NCBI GenBank assembly: GCA_018350325.1
Contig: JAEVLN010000029.1
Coordinates: 576,807 to 640,806 of the forward strand
Length of the DNA stretch: 64,000 bases
Direction of reading: 5' to 3'
From: Globodera rostochiensis
Lineage: Eukaryota; Nematoda; Chromadorea; Rhabditida; Heteroderidae
The stretch's first letter is position 1. Every line of letters begins with the position of its first letter. This document shows positions 21,499 through 33,967 of the stretch, one piece after another. The notes under the pieces were generated by a model, which was given only the letters and a program-made list of their open reading frames with translations, ran no database searches and had not been told where the DNA came from. The position numbers and the translations under genes are program-made.

Positions 21499-24400
21499 TT
21501 AATACAATATTAGAATGAATTTGAGTTTCGCGCCGAAAACTAATTTGAGCATTCCTGGCATCGGGAGCCCCTGGAAAGTTGTGGATTACTTCTTCAACTT
21601 TTTGAGGTGCATCCAGGAAAAATAAGCATTTTTCAGTACGGTGGACGACTGAGTCCCAGGAAGCGGGTTGTGGGTCACAACGGCAGTTGCACAAAGGGAA
21701 ATTCTTTTATTTTTGCCCCAATCGCTTAACACTTGCTGGTAGGATTTTAAGTTGGAATGTTTCCGACAACTTGTCTGTTGATCACTTTTTGATCAGAGCA
21801 AAAGCCTGGTCTGCAAAAATCCGCACAAATTGCTGGGTCGAATTTTCAAAAATCGTTTTTTGTCCCTAACTTTTTTTGCTTTGCCCGTGTTGGTTTGAGA
21901 TGTTTTGCATTATTGTAGAGTTTTTCAAACTGCGTCGAATGGTGTTTAGTTTGTTTTAAAAAAATTTGAAATTTTTGAGCTAGGCCCCCTAGAAGGTTTT
22001 TCGGTTTTTTGTCATTAACTTTTTTTTGGCTGGATTTCAGGCGAAATAAAGATCGCTTTCAAAACCCAACTTTTGAAGAGCTATCGATTGGTGTTTATTT
22101 CGCTTGAAAATTCCAAAAAGTGCTTTTTGCCAGCCAAGTGCATCGGTGGCGGAATGGTTAGTGGTGTGGGTGTGGGGGGTCGGGTGGGGGTTCGAATCCG
22201 CTTGGCTTAAATCATTTTTTACCACTTTCTGTGCATATGTACGGTAGTGGAAACAATTTCTAAAATCCTTTTAAATTATTCCCGAGTTTTTAAAAATATT
22301 TTTGTGGGCTGTTTGGAAATTTTTTAAATTTTCATTTTTTTGGTCACCAAAATTGGGTTAATATTGAAAAAATTCATAACTTTTTTCAAAATTCAGATAT
22401 CATAATAAGTTTAATATGATAAAATGCAGAAAAATCTGCGCTATTTTATTAGTATTTTATTTTTACGAAATGTTGAAAGTTCAAAAAGTTAAGATAAATT
22501 TTTCGAAAAAAACGAATTTTTCACAAAAAAAATCATAAAAATTTTTTGAATAGAGATTTTCAAAAAGTCATTCATTAGATAAATAGCTTATTTTTTTCTC
22601 TATTAGAAACTATTTTAGTTGGATTTAAAGCATTGAGATGGAATGGAGTTAAGATCGAAAAAGTCAAATTGGATGAGCAAACCAAAGGGGGACCCCTTTT
22701 GGAAGATGATCAAAATAATTTTTATTCCAAATTTCATCAAAAATGAATTTATTTTGTCTTTTAATGATGAGGAAAGTATTTTAAAGAATTAAAATCACTA
22801 ATTCCAATTTTTTGAAAATATTTTTGGTGGAAATTCAGAAATTTTAAAATTTTCATTTTTTTACAAAAAAATTCGAAACAATTTACCGAAAAAAGGACAC
22901 CAAACCAAATTAATTTCTTGAACATTTTATTTTCTGAACAAATAGTGTGCTAAAAAGGGAGAGTCAGGCGGCGAGAGTAATTTGGACACCGACGCACCCC
23001 ATCTAAAAATTGTTTTAGGTTAATTTCTTGAGCATTTTATTTTTTGAGTGCGCTTTAAAGGGAGAGTCAGGCGGCGAGAGTAATTTGGACATCGACGCAC
23101 CCCATCTAAAAATTGTTTTAGGTTAATTCAAACTCCATCCCCGCACCCCGGATTGTTGTACCTGGCCTCATTTTTGGCCCAATCAGCAGTTCATGCACAC
23201 CCCGAACCCCAAACCGTTGTACCTGGCTCAATCAACGGTTCTAAACTGCATTCCCCGCACCCCAAACCGTTCTACCTGGCCTCTTTTTTGGCTCAATCAA
23301 CGGTTCTAAACTGCATTCCCCGCACCCCAAACCGTTCTACCAGGTCTCTTTTTTGGCTCAATCCTCCGTTCAAACTACCATCCCCGAACCCCAGACCGTT
23401 GTACCTGGCCTCTTTTTTGGCTGAATCAACGGTTCAAAACTGCCATCCCCGTACCCCAAATCGTTGTACCTGGCCTCTTTTTTGGCTGAATCAAGCCATC
23501 CCCGCAAAACAAAGTTAAACATCGAAAAAGTGCCTCAAAATGTGAATAAAAATAGAGTAAATAAATGCGAAGAAATAGAGTGCAAATTTGAGAGATTTTG
23601 GGTAGACACGTTAGAGGAAAAGAGAGATAACTGTGAAAGTCTTATGTTCCCTTGAGTAATTTGCACCCCATAGAATTATTGTTTTGGAAAGTTATTAAGA
23701 GGGGGAGGGGCTCAGCGAATTTGAATCAGTTTTTTGATCAGCTTAAAGATTTGTTGAAATAATTGCAAACATAAATTGAAGTTGATGTATTGTTACAAAT
23801 TTCTTCTCAAATGTTGTGCCTGGCACAATCAACGGTTCCAAATTGGATTCGCGCACCTCGAACCGTTGTCCCTGACTCAATCAACAGTTCAAACTTGCTC
23901 TCCAAGCATCCCAAACCGTTGTACCTGGCCTCATTTTTGGCCCAATCATCAGTTCAAACTCCATCCCCGCACCCCTAACCGTTGTACCTTGCTTCATCCT
24001 CAACTGCACAACCCGAACCCCGACCTAGGTAGCGAAGCTCGATAAGCGCGTTAGCGCTTTTTTTGGTTAAACAAAGTTAAACATCGAAAAAGTGCCTCAA
24101 AATGTGAATAAAAATAGAGTAAATAAATGCGAAGAAATAGAGTGCAAATTTGAGAGTTTTGGGTAGACACGTTAGAGGAAAAGAGAGATAACTGTGAAAG
24201 TCTTATGCTCCCTTGAGTATTGCACCCCATAGAATTATTGTTTTGGAAAATTATTAAGAGGGGGGAGGGGCTCAGCGAATTCGAATCAGTTTTTTGATCA
24301 GCTTAAAGATTTGTTGAAAGAATTGGCAAACAAATTGAAGTTGGGTTATTGTTACAAATTTCTTCTCAAGTGTTGTACCTGGCACAATCAACGGTTCCAA

Positions 24401-25107
24401 ATTGACTTCGCGCACCCCGAACCATTGTACCTGGCCCCTTTTTTGGCTCAATCATCAATTCAAACTGCAATCCCGCACCCCGAACTTTGTTTTTTGGTTA
24501 AACAAAGTTAAACATCGAAAAAGTGCCTCAAAATGTGAATAAAAATAGAGAAAATAAATGTGAAGAAATAGAGTGCAAATTTGAGAGATTTTGGGTAGAC
24601 ACGTTAGAGGAAAAGAGAGATAACTGTGAAAGTCTTATGTTCCCTTGAGTAATTTGCACCCCATAGAATTATTGTTTTTGAAAATTATTAAGAAGGGGGA
24701 GGGGGCCCAGCGAATTTGAATCAGTTTTTTGATCAGCTCAAAGATTTGTTGAAATAATTGGTAAATAAAAATTGAATGCGAGGTATTGTTACAAATTTCT
24801 TCTCAAATGTTGTACCTGGCACAATCAACGTTTCCAAATTGAATTCGCGCACCCCGAACCGTTGTACCTGGCCTCTTTTTTGGCTCAGTCATCAATTCAA
24901 ACTGCCATCCCGCACCCCGAACTGTTGTGCCTGGCCACTTTTTTCGCTCAATCATCAATTCAAACTGCCATCTCCAAACCCCAAAACGTTGTACCTGGCA
25001 CAATCAACTTTTCCAAATAGCCATCCCCGCAGCCCGAATCGTTGTACCTGTGCCATCCCCGCACCCCGAACCGTTGTACCTCGTCTCTTTTTTGGCTCAA
25101 TCATCAG
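21499..25107 (+). mobile_element. B-class Helitron-like element E7, 3'-truncated
   Basis: Near-identical to E2 at an offset of 15,857 bp, including the TTAATACAATATTAGAATGA start, the palindrome near 22681, the GTTGTACC array with three exon-like modules, and truncation after 88 bp of the 149-bp unit. Unlike E2 it follows a type 2 CTAG with no filler bases, which places the 5' boundary at TTAATACAAT. Confidence 0.55.
22132..22207 (+). other. tRNA-like sequence, B type
   Basis: Intact 76-nt copy with AGCCAAG/CTTGGCT ends and GGTTCGAATCC B-box. Confidence 0.5.
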
Positions 25108-25740
25108 TTATATATACGTTAGAATGACAAGGGGTTTCGTGCCGAAAACTAATTTGAGCATTCCTGGCATCGGGAGCCCCTGGAAAGTTGTGGATTACTT
25201 CTTCAACTTTTTGAGGTGCATCCAGGAAAAATAAGCATTTTTCAGTACGGTGGACGACTGAGTCCCAGGAAGCGGGTTGTGGGTCACAACGGCAGTTGCA
25301 CAAAGGGAAATTCTTTTATTTTTGCCCCAATCGCTTAACACTTGCTGGTAGGATTTTAAGTTGGAATGTTTCCGACAACTTGTCTGTTGATCACTTTTTG
25401 ATCAGAGCAAAAGCCTGGTCTGCAAAAATCCGCACAAATTGCTGGGTCGAATTTTCAAAAATCGTTTTTTGTCCCTAACTTTTTTTGCTTTGCCCGTGTT
25501 GGTTTGAGATGTTTTGCATTATTGTAGAGTTTTTCAAACTGCGTCGAATGGTGTTTAGTTTGTTTTAAAAAAATTTGAAATTTTTGAGCTAGGCCCCCTA
25601 GAAGGTTTTTCGGTTTTTTGTCATTAACTTTTTTTTGGCTGGATTTCAGGCGAAATAAAGATCGCTTTCAAAACCCAACTTTTGAAGAGCTATCGATTGG
25701 TGTTTATTTCGCTTGAAAATTCCAAAAAGTGCTTTTTGCC

Positions 25741-25816
25741 AGCCAAGTGCATCGGTGGCGGAATGGTTAGTGGTGTGGGTGTGGGGGGTCGGGTGGGGGT
25801 TCGAATCCGCTTGGCT
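25741..25816 (+). other. tRNA-like sequence, B type
   Basis: Intact 76-nt copy, identical in key positions to the one at 13526-13601. Confidence 0.5.
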
Positions 25817-28628
25817 TAAATCATTTTTTACCACTTTCTGTGCATATGTACGGTAGTGGAAACAATTTCTAAAATCCTTTTAAATTATTCCCGAGTTTTT
25901 AAAAATATTTTTGTGGGCTGTTTGGAAATTTTTTAAATTTTCATTTTTTTGGTCACCAAAATTGGGTTAATATTGAAAAAATTCATAACTTTTTTCAAAA
26001 TTCAGATATCATAATAAGTTTAATATGATAAGATGCAGAAAAATCTGCGTTATTTTATTAGTATTTTATTTTTACGAAATGTTGAAAGTTCAAAAAGTTA
26101 AGATAAATTTTTCGAAAAAAACGAATTTTTCACAAAAAAAATCATAAAAATTTTTTGAATAGAGATTTTCAAAAAATCATTCATTAGATAAATAGCTTAT
26201 TTTTTTCTCTATTAGAAACTATTTTAGTTGGCTTTAAAGCATTGAGATGGAATGGAGTTAAGATCGAAAAAGTCAAATTGGATGAGCAAACCAAAGGGGG
26301 ACCCCTTTTGGAAGATGATCAAAATAATTTTTATTCCAAATTTCATCAAAAATGAATTTATTTTGTCTTTTAATGATGAGGAAAGTATTTTAAAGAATTA
26401 AAATCACTAATTCCAATTTTTTGAAAATATTTTTGGTGGAAATTCAGAAATTTTAAAATTTTCATTTTTTTACAAAAAAATTCGAAACAATTTACCGAAA
26501 AAAGGACACCAAACCAAATTAATTTCTTGAACATTTTATTTTCTGAACAAATAGTGTGCTAAAAAGGGAGAGTCAGGCGGCGAGAGTAATTTGGACACCG
26601 ACGCACCCCATCTAAAAATTGTTTTAGGTTAATTTCTTGAGCATTTTATTTTTTGAGTGCGCTTTAAAGGGAGAGTCAGGCGGCGAGAGTAATTTGGACA
26701 TCGACGCACCCCATCTAAAAATTGTTTTAGGTTAATTCAAACTCCATCCCCGCACCCCGGATTGTTGTACCTGGCCTCATTTTTGGCCCAATCAGCAGTT
26801 CATGCACACCCCGAACCCCAAACCGTTGTACCTGGCTCAATCAACGGTTCTAAACTGCATTCCCCGCACCCCAAACCGTTCTACCTGGCCTCTTTTTTGG
26901 CTCAATCAACGGTTCTAAACTGCATTCCCCGCACCCCAAACCGTTCTACCAGGTCTCTTTTTTGGCTCAATCCTCCGTTCAAACTACCATCCCCGAACCC
27001 CAGACCGTTGTACCTGGCCTCTTTTTTGGCTGAATCAACGGTTCAAAACTGCCATCCCCGTACCCCAAATCGTTGTACCTGGCCTCTTTTTTGGCTGAAT
27101 CAAGCCATCCCCGCAAAACAAAGTTAAACATCGAAAAAGTGCCTCAAAATGTGAATAAAAATAGAGTAAATAAATGCGAAGAAATAGAGTGCAAATTTGA
27201 GAGATTTTGGGTAGACACGTTAGAGGAAAAGAGAGATAACTGTGAAAGTCTTATGTTCCCTTGAGTAATTTGCACCCCATAGAATTATTGTTTTGGAAAG
27301 TTATTAAGAGGGGGAGGGGCTCAGCGAATTTGAATCAGTTTTTTGATCAGCTTAAAGATTTGTTGAAATAATTGCAAACATAAATTGAAGTTGATGTATT
27401 GTTACAAATTTCTTCTCAAATGTTGTGCCTGGCACAATCAACGGTTCCAAATTGGATTCGCGCACCTCGAACCGTTGTCCCTGACTCAATCAACAGTTCA
27501 AACTTGCTCTCCAAGCATCCCAAACCGTTGTACCTGGCCTCATTTTTGGCCCAATCATCAGTTCAAACTCCATCCCCGCACCCCTAACCGTTGTACCTTG
27601 CTTCATCCTCAACTGCACAACCCGAACCCCGACCTAGGTAGCGAAGCTCGATAAGCGCGTTAGCGCTTTTTTTGGTTAAACAAAGTTAAACATCGAAAAA
27701 GTGCCTCAAAATGTGAATAAAAATAGAGTAAATAAATGCGAAGAAATAGAGTGCAAATTTGAGAGTTTTGGGTAGACACGTTAGAGGAAAAGAGAGATAA
27801 CTGTGAAAGTCTTATGCTCCCTTGAGTATTGCACCCCATAGAATTATTGTTTTGGAAAATTATTAAGAGGGGGGAGGGGCTCAGCGAATTCGAATCAGTT
27901 TTTTGATCAGCTTAAAGATTTGTTGAAAGAATTGGCAAACAAATTGAAGTTGGGTTATTGTTACAAATTTCTTCTCAAGTGTTGTACCTGGCACAATCAA
28001 CGGTTCCAAATTGACTTCGCGCACCCCGAACCATTGTACCTGGCCCCTTTTTTGGCTCAATCATCAATTCAAACTGCAATCCCGCACCCCGAACTTTGTT
28101 TTTTGGTTAAACAAAGTTAAACATCGAAAAAGTGCCTCAAAATGTGAATAAAAATAGAGAAAATAAATGTGAAGAAATAGAGTGCAAATTTGAGAGATTT
28201 TGGGTAGACACGTTAGAGGAAAAGAGAGATAACTGTGAAAGTCTTATGTTCCCTTGAGTAATTTGCACCCCATAGAATTATTGTTTTTGAAAATTATTAA
28301 GAAGGGGGAGGGGGCCCAGCGAATTTGAATCAGTTTTTTGATCAGCTCAAAGATTTGTTGAAATAATTGGTAAATAAAAATTGAATGCGAGGTATTGTTA
28401 CAAATTTCTTCTCAAATGTTGTACCTGGCACAATCAACGTTTCCAAATTGAATTCGCGCACCCCGAACCGTTGTACCTGGCCTCTTTTTTGGCTCAGTCA
28501 TCAATTCAAACTGCCATCCCGCACCCCGAACTGTTGTGCCTGGCCACTTTTTTCGCTCAATCATCAATTCAAACTGCCATCTCCAAACCCCAAAACGTTG
28601 TACCTGGCACAATCAACTTTTCCAAATA

Positions 28629-29373
28629 GCCATCCCCGCAGCCCGAATCGTTGTACCTGTGCCATCCCCGCACCCCGAACCGTTGTACCTCGTCTCTTTT
28701 TTGGCTCAATCATCAGTTCAAACTGCCATCTCCGAACCCCAAAACGTTGTACCTGGCACAATCAACTTTTCCAAATAGCCATCCCCGCAGCCCGAATCGT
28801 TGTACCTGTGCCATCCCCGCACCCCGAACCGTTGTACCTCGTCTCTTTTTTGGCTCAATCATCAGTTCAAACTGCCATCTCCGAACCCCAAAACGTTGTA
28901 CCTGGCACAATCAACTTTTCCAAATAGCCATCCCCGCAGCCCGAATCGTTGTACCTGTGCCATCCCCGCACCCCGAACCGTTGTACCTCGTCTCTTTTTT
29001 GGCTCAATCATCAGTTCAAACTGCCATCTCCGAACCCCAAAACGTTGTACCTGGCACAATCAACTTTTCCAAATAGCCATCCCCGCAGCCCGAATCGTTG
29101 TACCTGTGCCATCCCCGCACCCCGAACCGTTGTACCTCGTCTCTTTTTTGGCTCAATCATCAGTTCAAACTGCCATCTCCGAACCCCAAAACGTTGTACC
29201 TGGCACAATCAACTTTTCCAAATAGCCATCCCCGCAGCCCGAATCGTTGTACCTGTGCCATCCCCGCACCCCGAACCGTTGTACCTCGTCTCTTTTTTGG
29301 CTCAATCATCAGTTCAAACTGCCATCTCCGAACCCCAAAACGTTGTACCTGGCACAATCAACTTTTCCAAATA
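28629..29373 (+). repeat. 149-bp tandem repeat, five units
   Basis: Same unit and same copy number as 16414-17158, at an offset of 12,215 bp. Retention of equal copy number in a perfect array points to very recent duplication or to assembly. Confidence 0.85.
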
Positions 29374-29614
29374 GCCATCCCCGCATCCAAACCGTTGTAC
29401 CCGGCTCAATCAACGGTTGCAAACTGCCATCCCCGTACCCCAAACCGTTGTACCGGGTACAATCAACGGTTCCAAATTGAATTCGCCCAACCCGAACCGT
29501 TGTCCCTGACTCAATCATCAGTTCAAACTGCCATCCCCGCACCCCAAACCGTTGTACCGGGCTTCATCCCCAACTGCACACCCCAAACCCGAACACTAGG
29601 TAGCGAAGCTCGAT

Positions 29615-29668
29615 AAGCGCGTTAGCGCTTTACCAGCACACAGAAAGCGTTGTACAGCACTTCACTAG
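29615..29668 (+). other. Helitron-like 3' terminus, type 1
   Basis: Hairpin AAGCGC-gtta-GCGCTT at 29615-29630, then CTAG at 29665-29668 followed by T. Confidence 0.5.
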
Positions 29669-30314
29669 TTTTACTATATATCTTAGAATAAAAGGGGGTT
29701 TCGTCTCAAAAACTAATTTGAGCTTTCCGGCCATCGGGAGCCCCGTGGAAGTTGTGGATTACTGAAGCAACTTTTTGAGGCGCATTCAGGAAAACTATAG
29801 ACTTTTCAGTACCGTGGACAGGTGAGGCCCAGGAGCCGAGTTGCGGGTGCAAAGTGCAGTTTTACTGTTACGAAATTTTTTCTTTTTATCGCAATCGCTT
29901 AGCGCTCGCTGAAAGGGCCCTAAGTTGGACTGTTTTCGACAAGTTCGTAACCGAACACTTTTTGATCCGGACAAAACTGTGGTCTGTAAAAATTGGCAAA
30001 AATTGCTGGGTCGGGGTGCCGATTTTCGTTTTTTGTCCCTAACTTTTTTCCCTTTATCAGCAGCTCTTAGAGATGTTTTGCATTATTGTAGAGCTTTTCA
30101 AGCTGCATCGAATGCTGTTTAGTTGGTTTGAAAATTTTTTGAAATTTTTGAGCTAGGCCCCCTAGAAGGTTTTTCGGTTTTTTGTCATTAACTTTTTTTG
30201 GGGTGGATTTAAAAAAAAACAAAAAATACTTTCAAAACCCAACTTTTCATGAGCTTTCGAATGATATAAACTTCCCCAGTCAAAAGTTTTCAAATGCACT
30301 TTGGCTGGGGATTT

Positions 30315-30388
30315 GGCGGTGGGATGGCCGAGTGGTGAGCGCTGGGGGCTGGGGTGGCCGCTGGCTGGGGGTTCGAATCCCCGTGCCT
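30315..30388 (+). other. tRNA-Ser/Leu-like sequence, C type
   Basis: A-box GGATGGCCGAGTGGT and a T-arm GGGG-TTCGAAT-CCCC that pairs over four positions, the best T-arm of the C-type copies. The GGC/GCC ends pair only partly. Confidence 0.5.
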
Positions 30389-31256
30389 GAAATCATTTTT
30401 TTTGACTTTGTACGCATCTCTATGGTGAGGCAAAAAATTTCTAAAATCATTTTAAATTATTCCCGACTTTTTAAAAATATTTTTATGACCTTATTGGGAA
30501 ATTTTGGTTTTTTCATTTTTTCCCCAGCCAAATTGGGTGAATATATAAAAAAATTCATAACTTTGCTCAAACTTGAGCGAAGTGTACTATTTTTATATCA
30601 AAAAATGCAGAAAAATAAGCTGCATTTTTTAGTTAAAGAACCATTCTCCTACATTTGAAACTCAAAAAGTTGTAGTAAATTTTGTGCAAAAAATGCATTA
30701 ATCACAAAAAAATCCTATCAATTTTTTGGGTGAATCTTTTCAAATTCTGTTTCGGCACAAAAATAGCTTATTTTTTGCTCTACCAGATAGCTCTTGAGTT
30801 GACTCCAATACCTTTACTGTGAACAGAGCTGCAAGAGTATAAGTGGTTTTGGTTTTCCAAATCAAAGGGGGGACCCTTTTGGGGCATAATGAAAAAATAA
30901 ATTTTTTTCCCTGCCTTTCTATTGATATTTACTGTAGTAGAAATAATCCCTAAATACGTTTTAAACTATTCCCGATTTTTTAAAAATATTTTTATAGGTT
31001 ATTAGCAAAATTTTGGGTTTTCATTTTTTAGGGTGCGCGAATTCACTGAATCTTTGAAAAATTCATAACTTTGCTCAAATTTGGGTGCTGCTCATCATTT
31101 TTATATCATAAAATGCAGAAAAATAAGCTGCATTTTTTAGTTAAAAAAAGATTCTCCTACGTAAAACTCAAAAAGTTGTAGGCAATTTTGTACAAAAAAT
31201 GGATTTTTCACAAAAAAAATCATAACAATTTTTAGAGTGAATCTTTTCAAATTCTT

Positions 31257-31300
31257 GGCGTGTGGGGGGGTCGGCTGGGGGTTCGGATCCGCTTCGCTTA
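31257..31300 (+). other. 3' half of a B-type tRNA-like sequence
   Basis: A G-rich stretch leading into GGTTCGGATCCGCTTCGCTT matches the last part of the B-type tRNA-like sequence with point changes. The sequence after it (GTTAGTGGAAACAATTTC) also matches the B leader. A remnant of a B element inside E9. Confidence 0.45.
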
Positions 31301-31309
31301 TCATTTTTA

Positions 31310-31825
31310 CCGCCTTTCTTTTGATATATACGTTAGTGGAAACAATTTCTAAAATTCTTACAACTTTTTCCCGGCTTTAAAAACTATTTTTGATGCAAAT
31401 TTAGAAATTTATGGCATTTTCATTTTATTTTCGTTGGACATAGCCACTGAATATATGAAAAAAAAAGTAAATCGTGTACAAATGCCACAAAATCCAATTC
31501 TGTGATTTTTTAACTTTTAGCTTGCCTTTGAAGGGCATCAAATTATTTTTGCCTGAATGACAAACATTTCAAAAAATTAAGCCAAACTTCTCGTCCGACA
31601 ATTCCAAAATTTATCGATCCACTGCGCGTGGCCAGTCCAAATGAATACCTTCTTTGAACTAAAGAAAGCCAACCAACCCAGCAATTTCTGAAATAGGTTT
31701 AGAAAAAAATGTTATTTCCCATTGACATTTTTTGCCATAAACCCCAAAAAGAGGGGACGAAATTGCCATTCACCCGTTGATTTGGAAATTTTTGAAACAT
31801 TTTAGCAATTTTAAAGTTACACTAC
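31310..31825. other. AT-rich spacer, no gene seen
   Basis: Remnant of an AT-rich Helitron module, then unfamiliar sequence. Near 31735 the first copy of an intron-type dispersed word (ATAAACCCCAAAAAGAGGGG) appears; it recurs near 31967, 32055, 32385 and 33367. Confidence 0.5.
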
Positions 31826-33141
31826 ATGGACAACATATTCAAGTACGACGTGGAAGAGCAGCGGATAATCCGCAATGTGAAGCCCTGGAAGCTGGACCCC
31901 CACTGTTTTAAGGTTTGCCAGATTCTTCTTCAAATTTAAGGGGCGAGGGATGCCATTCTTTTGCTATAAACCCCAAAAAAGGTGTCCACAATTGACATTT
32001 TTTGCAATAAACACAAAAAAAGCCGCCAAAATAGTGGCATTTTTTCCCATAAACCCCAAAAAGAGGGCACTATTGAACGAATTTATTGAGTCTAAAAGGT
32101 ACAAAAATGAACCACGAAATTTTGTACCTTCCCTTAAAAAACTGCCCTTTTTTGCCCAAAAAATACCAACATATAAGAAATTTGTTGAAACTTGTCCTCT
32201 TTATTTGCCATTTTACATAATTGTTTTAGGAAGTGAAAATTTCGGCACTCGCCCGCCGCGTGGACGAAAACACGCTCATTGTTATGGACAGTTTGCGCGC
32301 CATGAAGGTTTGCTTTAAATATAAATACTAGAAACACTCTTTTTAAAGCCTTTAGTACAAAAGTGGCAAAAAACACGGTCTTTGTGTCACAAACCCCAAA
32401 AAGGGATAAAAAAACCTGGGCATACCCAAACTCCATATTTTTTTTTGCACGAAAATTGGCATTTTTTTTTGAAAATTTGCGGAAAAAGAACAGGAGGTAC
32501 TCCCTCACCGCAACAAAAAAAATTTTTTTTTTCGAATTTTTCCACACCAAAAAAGTTCTCTCATTTTATATCAGGTGCAGCTTGCTGTCGAGCCTGTGCA
32601 AATGTGCCGAATTTTTGCCAAAATTGACGCCGATGGACTGCAAATTGACGACGCGTTTGGACATCAACGGATTTTGCTTGGCCAAACTTTTGACCGCTCA
32701 CAGTTTAGTGAATCTTTTTTTATAACAAATTTTTACAACAAATCAGCAAAAAAACGGCAATGGTGCAGAATTGCGGCTCCGTTGAAACTTTTTTTTAATT
32801 TTCAAATATTTTTACTTGAAATGGATGTTTTCTAGGCTAAAAATAGGCGTAGAACACGAATCCAAAGCTCGGTTTGCACATTCCGAACCCCCCCCCCCCC
32901 GAATTCGAACTTTTTTTGAAGTTTAAAATACAAACTTTTTTTTGGCCTCATTAATTTTTTAATATGGCCTATTACAAGAACTTTTAAGAATTTTAGAAAA
33001 TTTAAACAAATTTTGGAACTTGTCCATTTCCTTTTTTCAAATTATTGTTAATCTTTTAAAAATTCAAAAATATTTTTTTAGGATCCTTTCCCCGCCATTG
33101 TAATAGATCCGATTCGAACTATCAGTGCCAAAACCAAACCC
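31826..33141 (+). pseudogene. csn-5: COP9 signalosome subunit 5 (CSN5/JAB1) exon fragments
   Basis: Three exon-like pieces in the correct order for CSN5, the deneddylase subunit of the COP9 signalosome. Piece 1 (31826-31912) reads MDNIFKYDVEEQ…KPWKLDPHCFK and stops at a GTTTGC donor. Piece 2 (32230-32307) follows TTTTAG and reads VKISALA…RRVDENTLIVMDS, then a GTTTGC donor; about 23 residues normally present between ISALA and the VDE segment are missing. Piece 3 (33082-33141) follows TTTTTTTAG and reads DPFPAIVIDPIRTISA before degenerating. The JAMM zinc-binding segment (HxH with downstream D) that should lie between pieces 2 and 3 is not seen, so no active isopeptidase can be made. An unrecognised open segment (32575-32715) sits in that gap. 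Homology was recognised by eye from conserved CSN5 signatures. Confidence 0.7.
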
Positions 33142-33184
33142 AAAAAACTTTTTTTGGCATTTTTTTGATTATCATCCTTTTCAG

Positions 33185-33286
33185 ATGAAGGACACACAGC
33201 GCAAGCACACGCCAGAGTCATTCGGCTGAAGCGTGACGAGGCGGTCAGCCTGTTGTTCAACGCGTTCGAACGCACCAGTTCTAAAG
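33185..33286 (+). pseudogene. TFIIF-beta (RAP30) winged-helix exon fragment
   Basis: It follows a TTTTCAG acceptor and ends at AAAG/GTTGTA. The frame reads ARVIRLKRDEAVSLLFNAFE, resembling the start of the C-terminal winged-helix domain of TFIIF-beta, where a basic stretch leads into a conserved LLFxAFE-type helix. The next conserved aromatic residues are replaced by RTSSKG at the splice junction. It lies upstream of an exon that should precede it in a normal gene, so the order is scrambled. Assignment depends partly on the clear TFIIF-beta fragments next to it. Confidence 0.5.
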
Positions 33287-33536
33287 GTTGTAACCCTTGC
33301 CCATTTTTAAGTTTTTTTTTTGCGAAAGAACCCAAAAAATAGGGCCCAAAATTGGCATTTTTGCAATAAACCCCAAAAAGAGGGGACGAAAATTGGCATT
33401 TCATACGGTTAGAGTAATTTGGGCATCAATCAACGCACCCTATCAAACAATTTTTTTAGAGACTTTTTTGAATATTTTACTATTAAAAAAAATTTAAAAA
33501 AAACACAAACACTTTTTTTCAAAAACTTTTTTTTAG

Positions 33537-33719
33537 ATTGTGTGCCGTGCGGACTGTCAACCGCCAAATTCCACCGACTGCATGTGTATGAAAATTGCAC
33601 AAATCCAACGCGTCAGCCAGCCCAAAAAGATGGTCACGCTGATGGAGCGCGCGGTCGTCAAGTTCAAGCCGGTCAACGCGCACCACGAACATCAGGCAAT
33701 GCGCATGGATGGGATTTGA
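33537..33719 (+). pseudogene. TFIIF-beta (RAP30) central exon, copy 1
   Basis: After a TTTTTTTAG acceptor the frame reads IVCRADCQPPNSTDC…MKIAQIQ and continues to VKFKPVNAHHEHQAM before a stop at 33717. This follows the human RAP30 segment around the conserved 'RAECRP…YMR' signature and the following 'NYKPV' motif. TFIIF-beta is the small subunit of the TFIIF general transcription factor, which binds RNA polymerase II. Copy 1 has CMC where copy 2 has YMR, the more conserved form. It is isolated from most other exons and is treated as a captured or decayed fragment. Confidence 0.65.
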
Positions 33720-33967
33720 TGGGAATGGAGCCCCAAACAAAAGTTTTAGGTGCTTTTTGGAGACGAGTCCTCCCCTATTATATTATTTTAGTGACTTTTT
33801 TGAACATTTATTTTTTGAAGAAATAGTGTTCTAAAAAGATAGCGTCAGACGGTTAGAGTAATTTGGGCATCAATCAACGCACCCTATCAAACAATTTTTT
33901 AGTGACTTTTTTGAATATTTTACTATTAAAAAAAATTTGAAACAAACACTTAAACACTTTTTTTCAG

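Larger units (their letters stand above)
25108..29668 (+). mobile_element. B-class Helitron-like element E8, complete ends
   Basis: 4,561 bp, same length and order as E5 at an offset of 12,215 bp, ending with a type 1 terminus and CTAG 29665-29668. It follows truncated E7 exactly as E3 follows E2, which suggests that one E2-E3 or E7-E8 block gave rise to the other. Palindrome near 26290. Non-coding. Confidence 0.6.

Noticed and set aside
32575..32715. Open segment reading CRIFAKIDADGLQIDDAFG or, in another frame, CKCAEFLPKLTPMDCKLTTR
   Set aside because: It may be an exon, but I could not match either frame to a family and cannot choose between them.
31826..33141. Intact CSN5 gene
   Set aside because: The catalytic JAMM segment and most of the protein are missing and an internal stretch is deleted.
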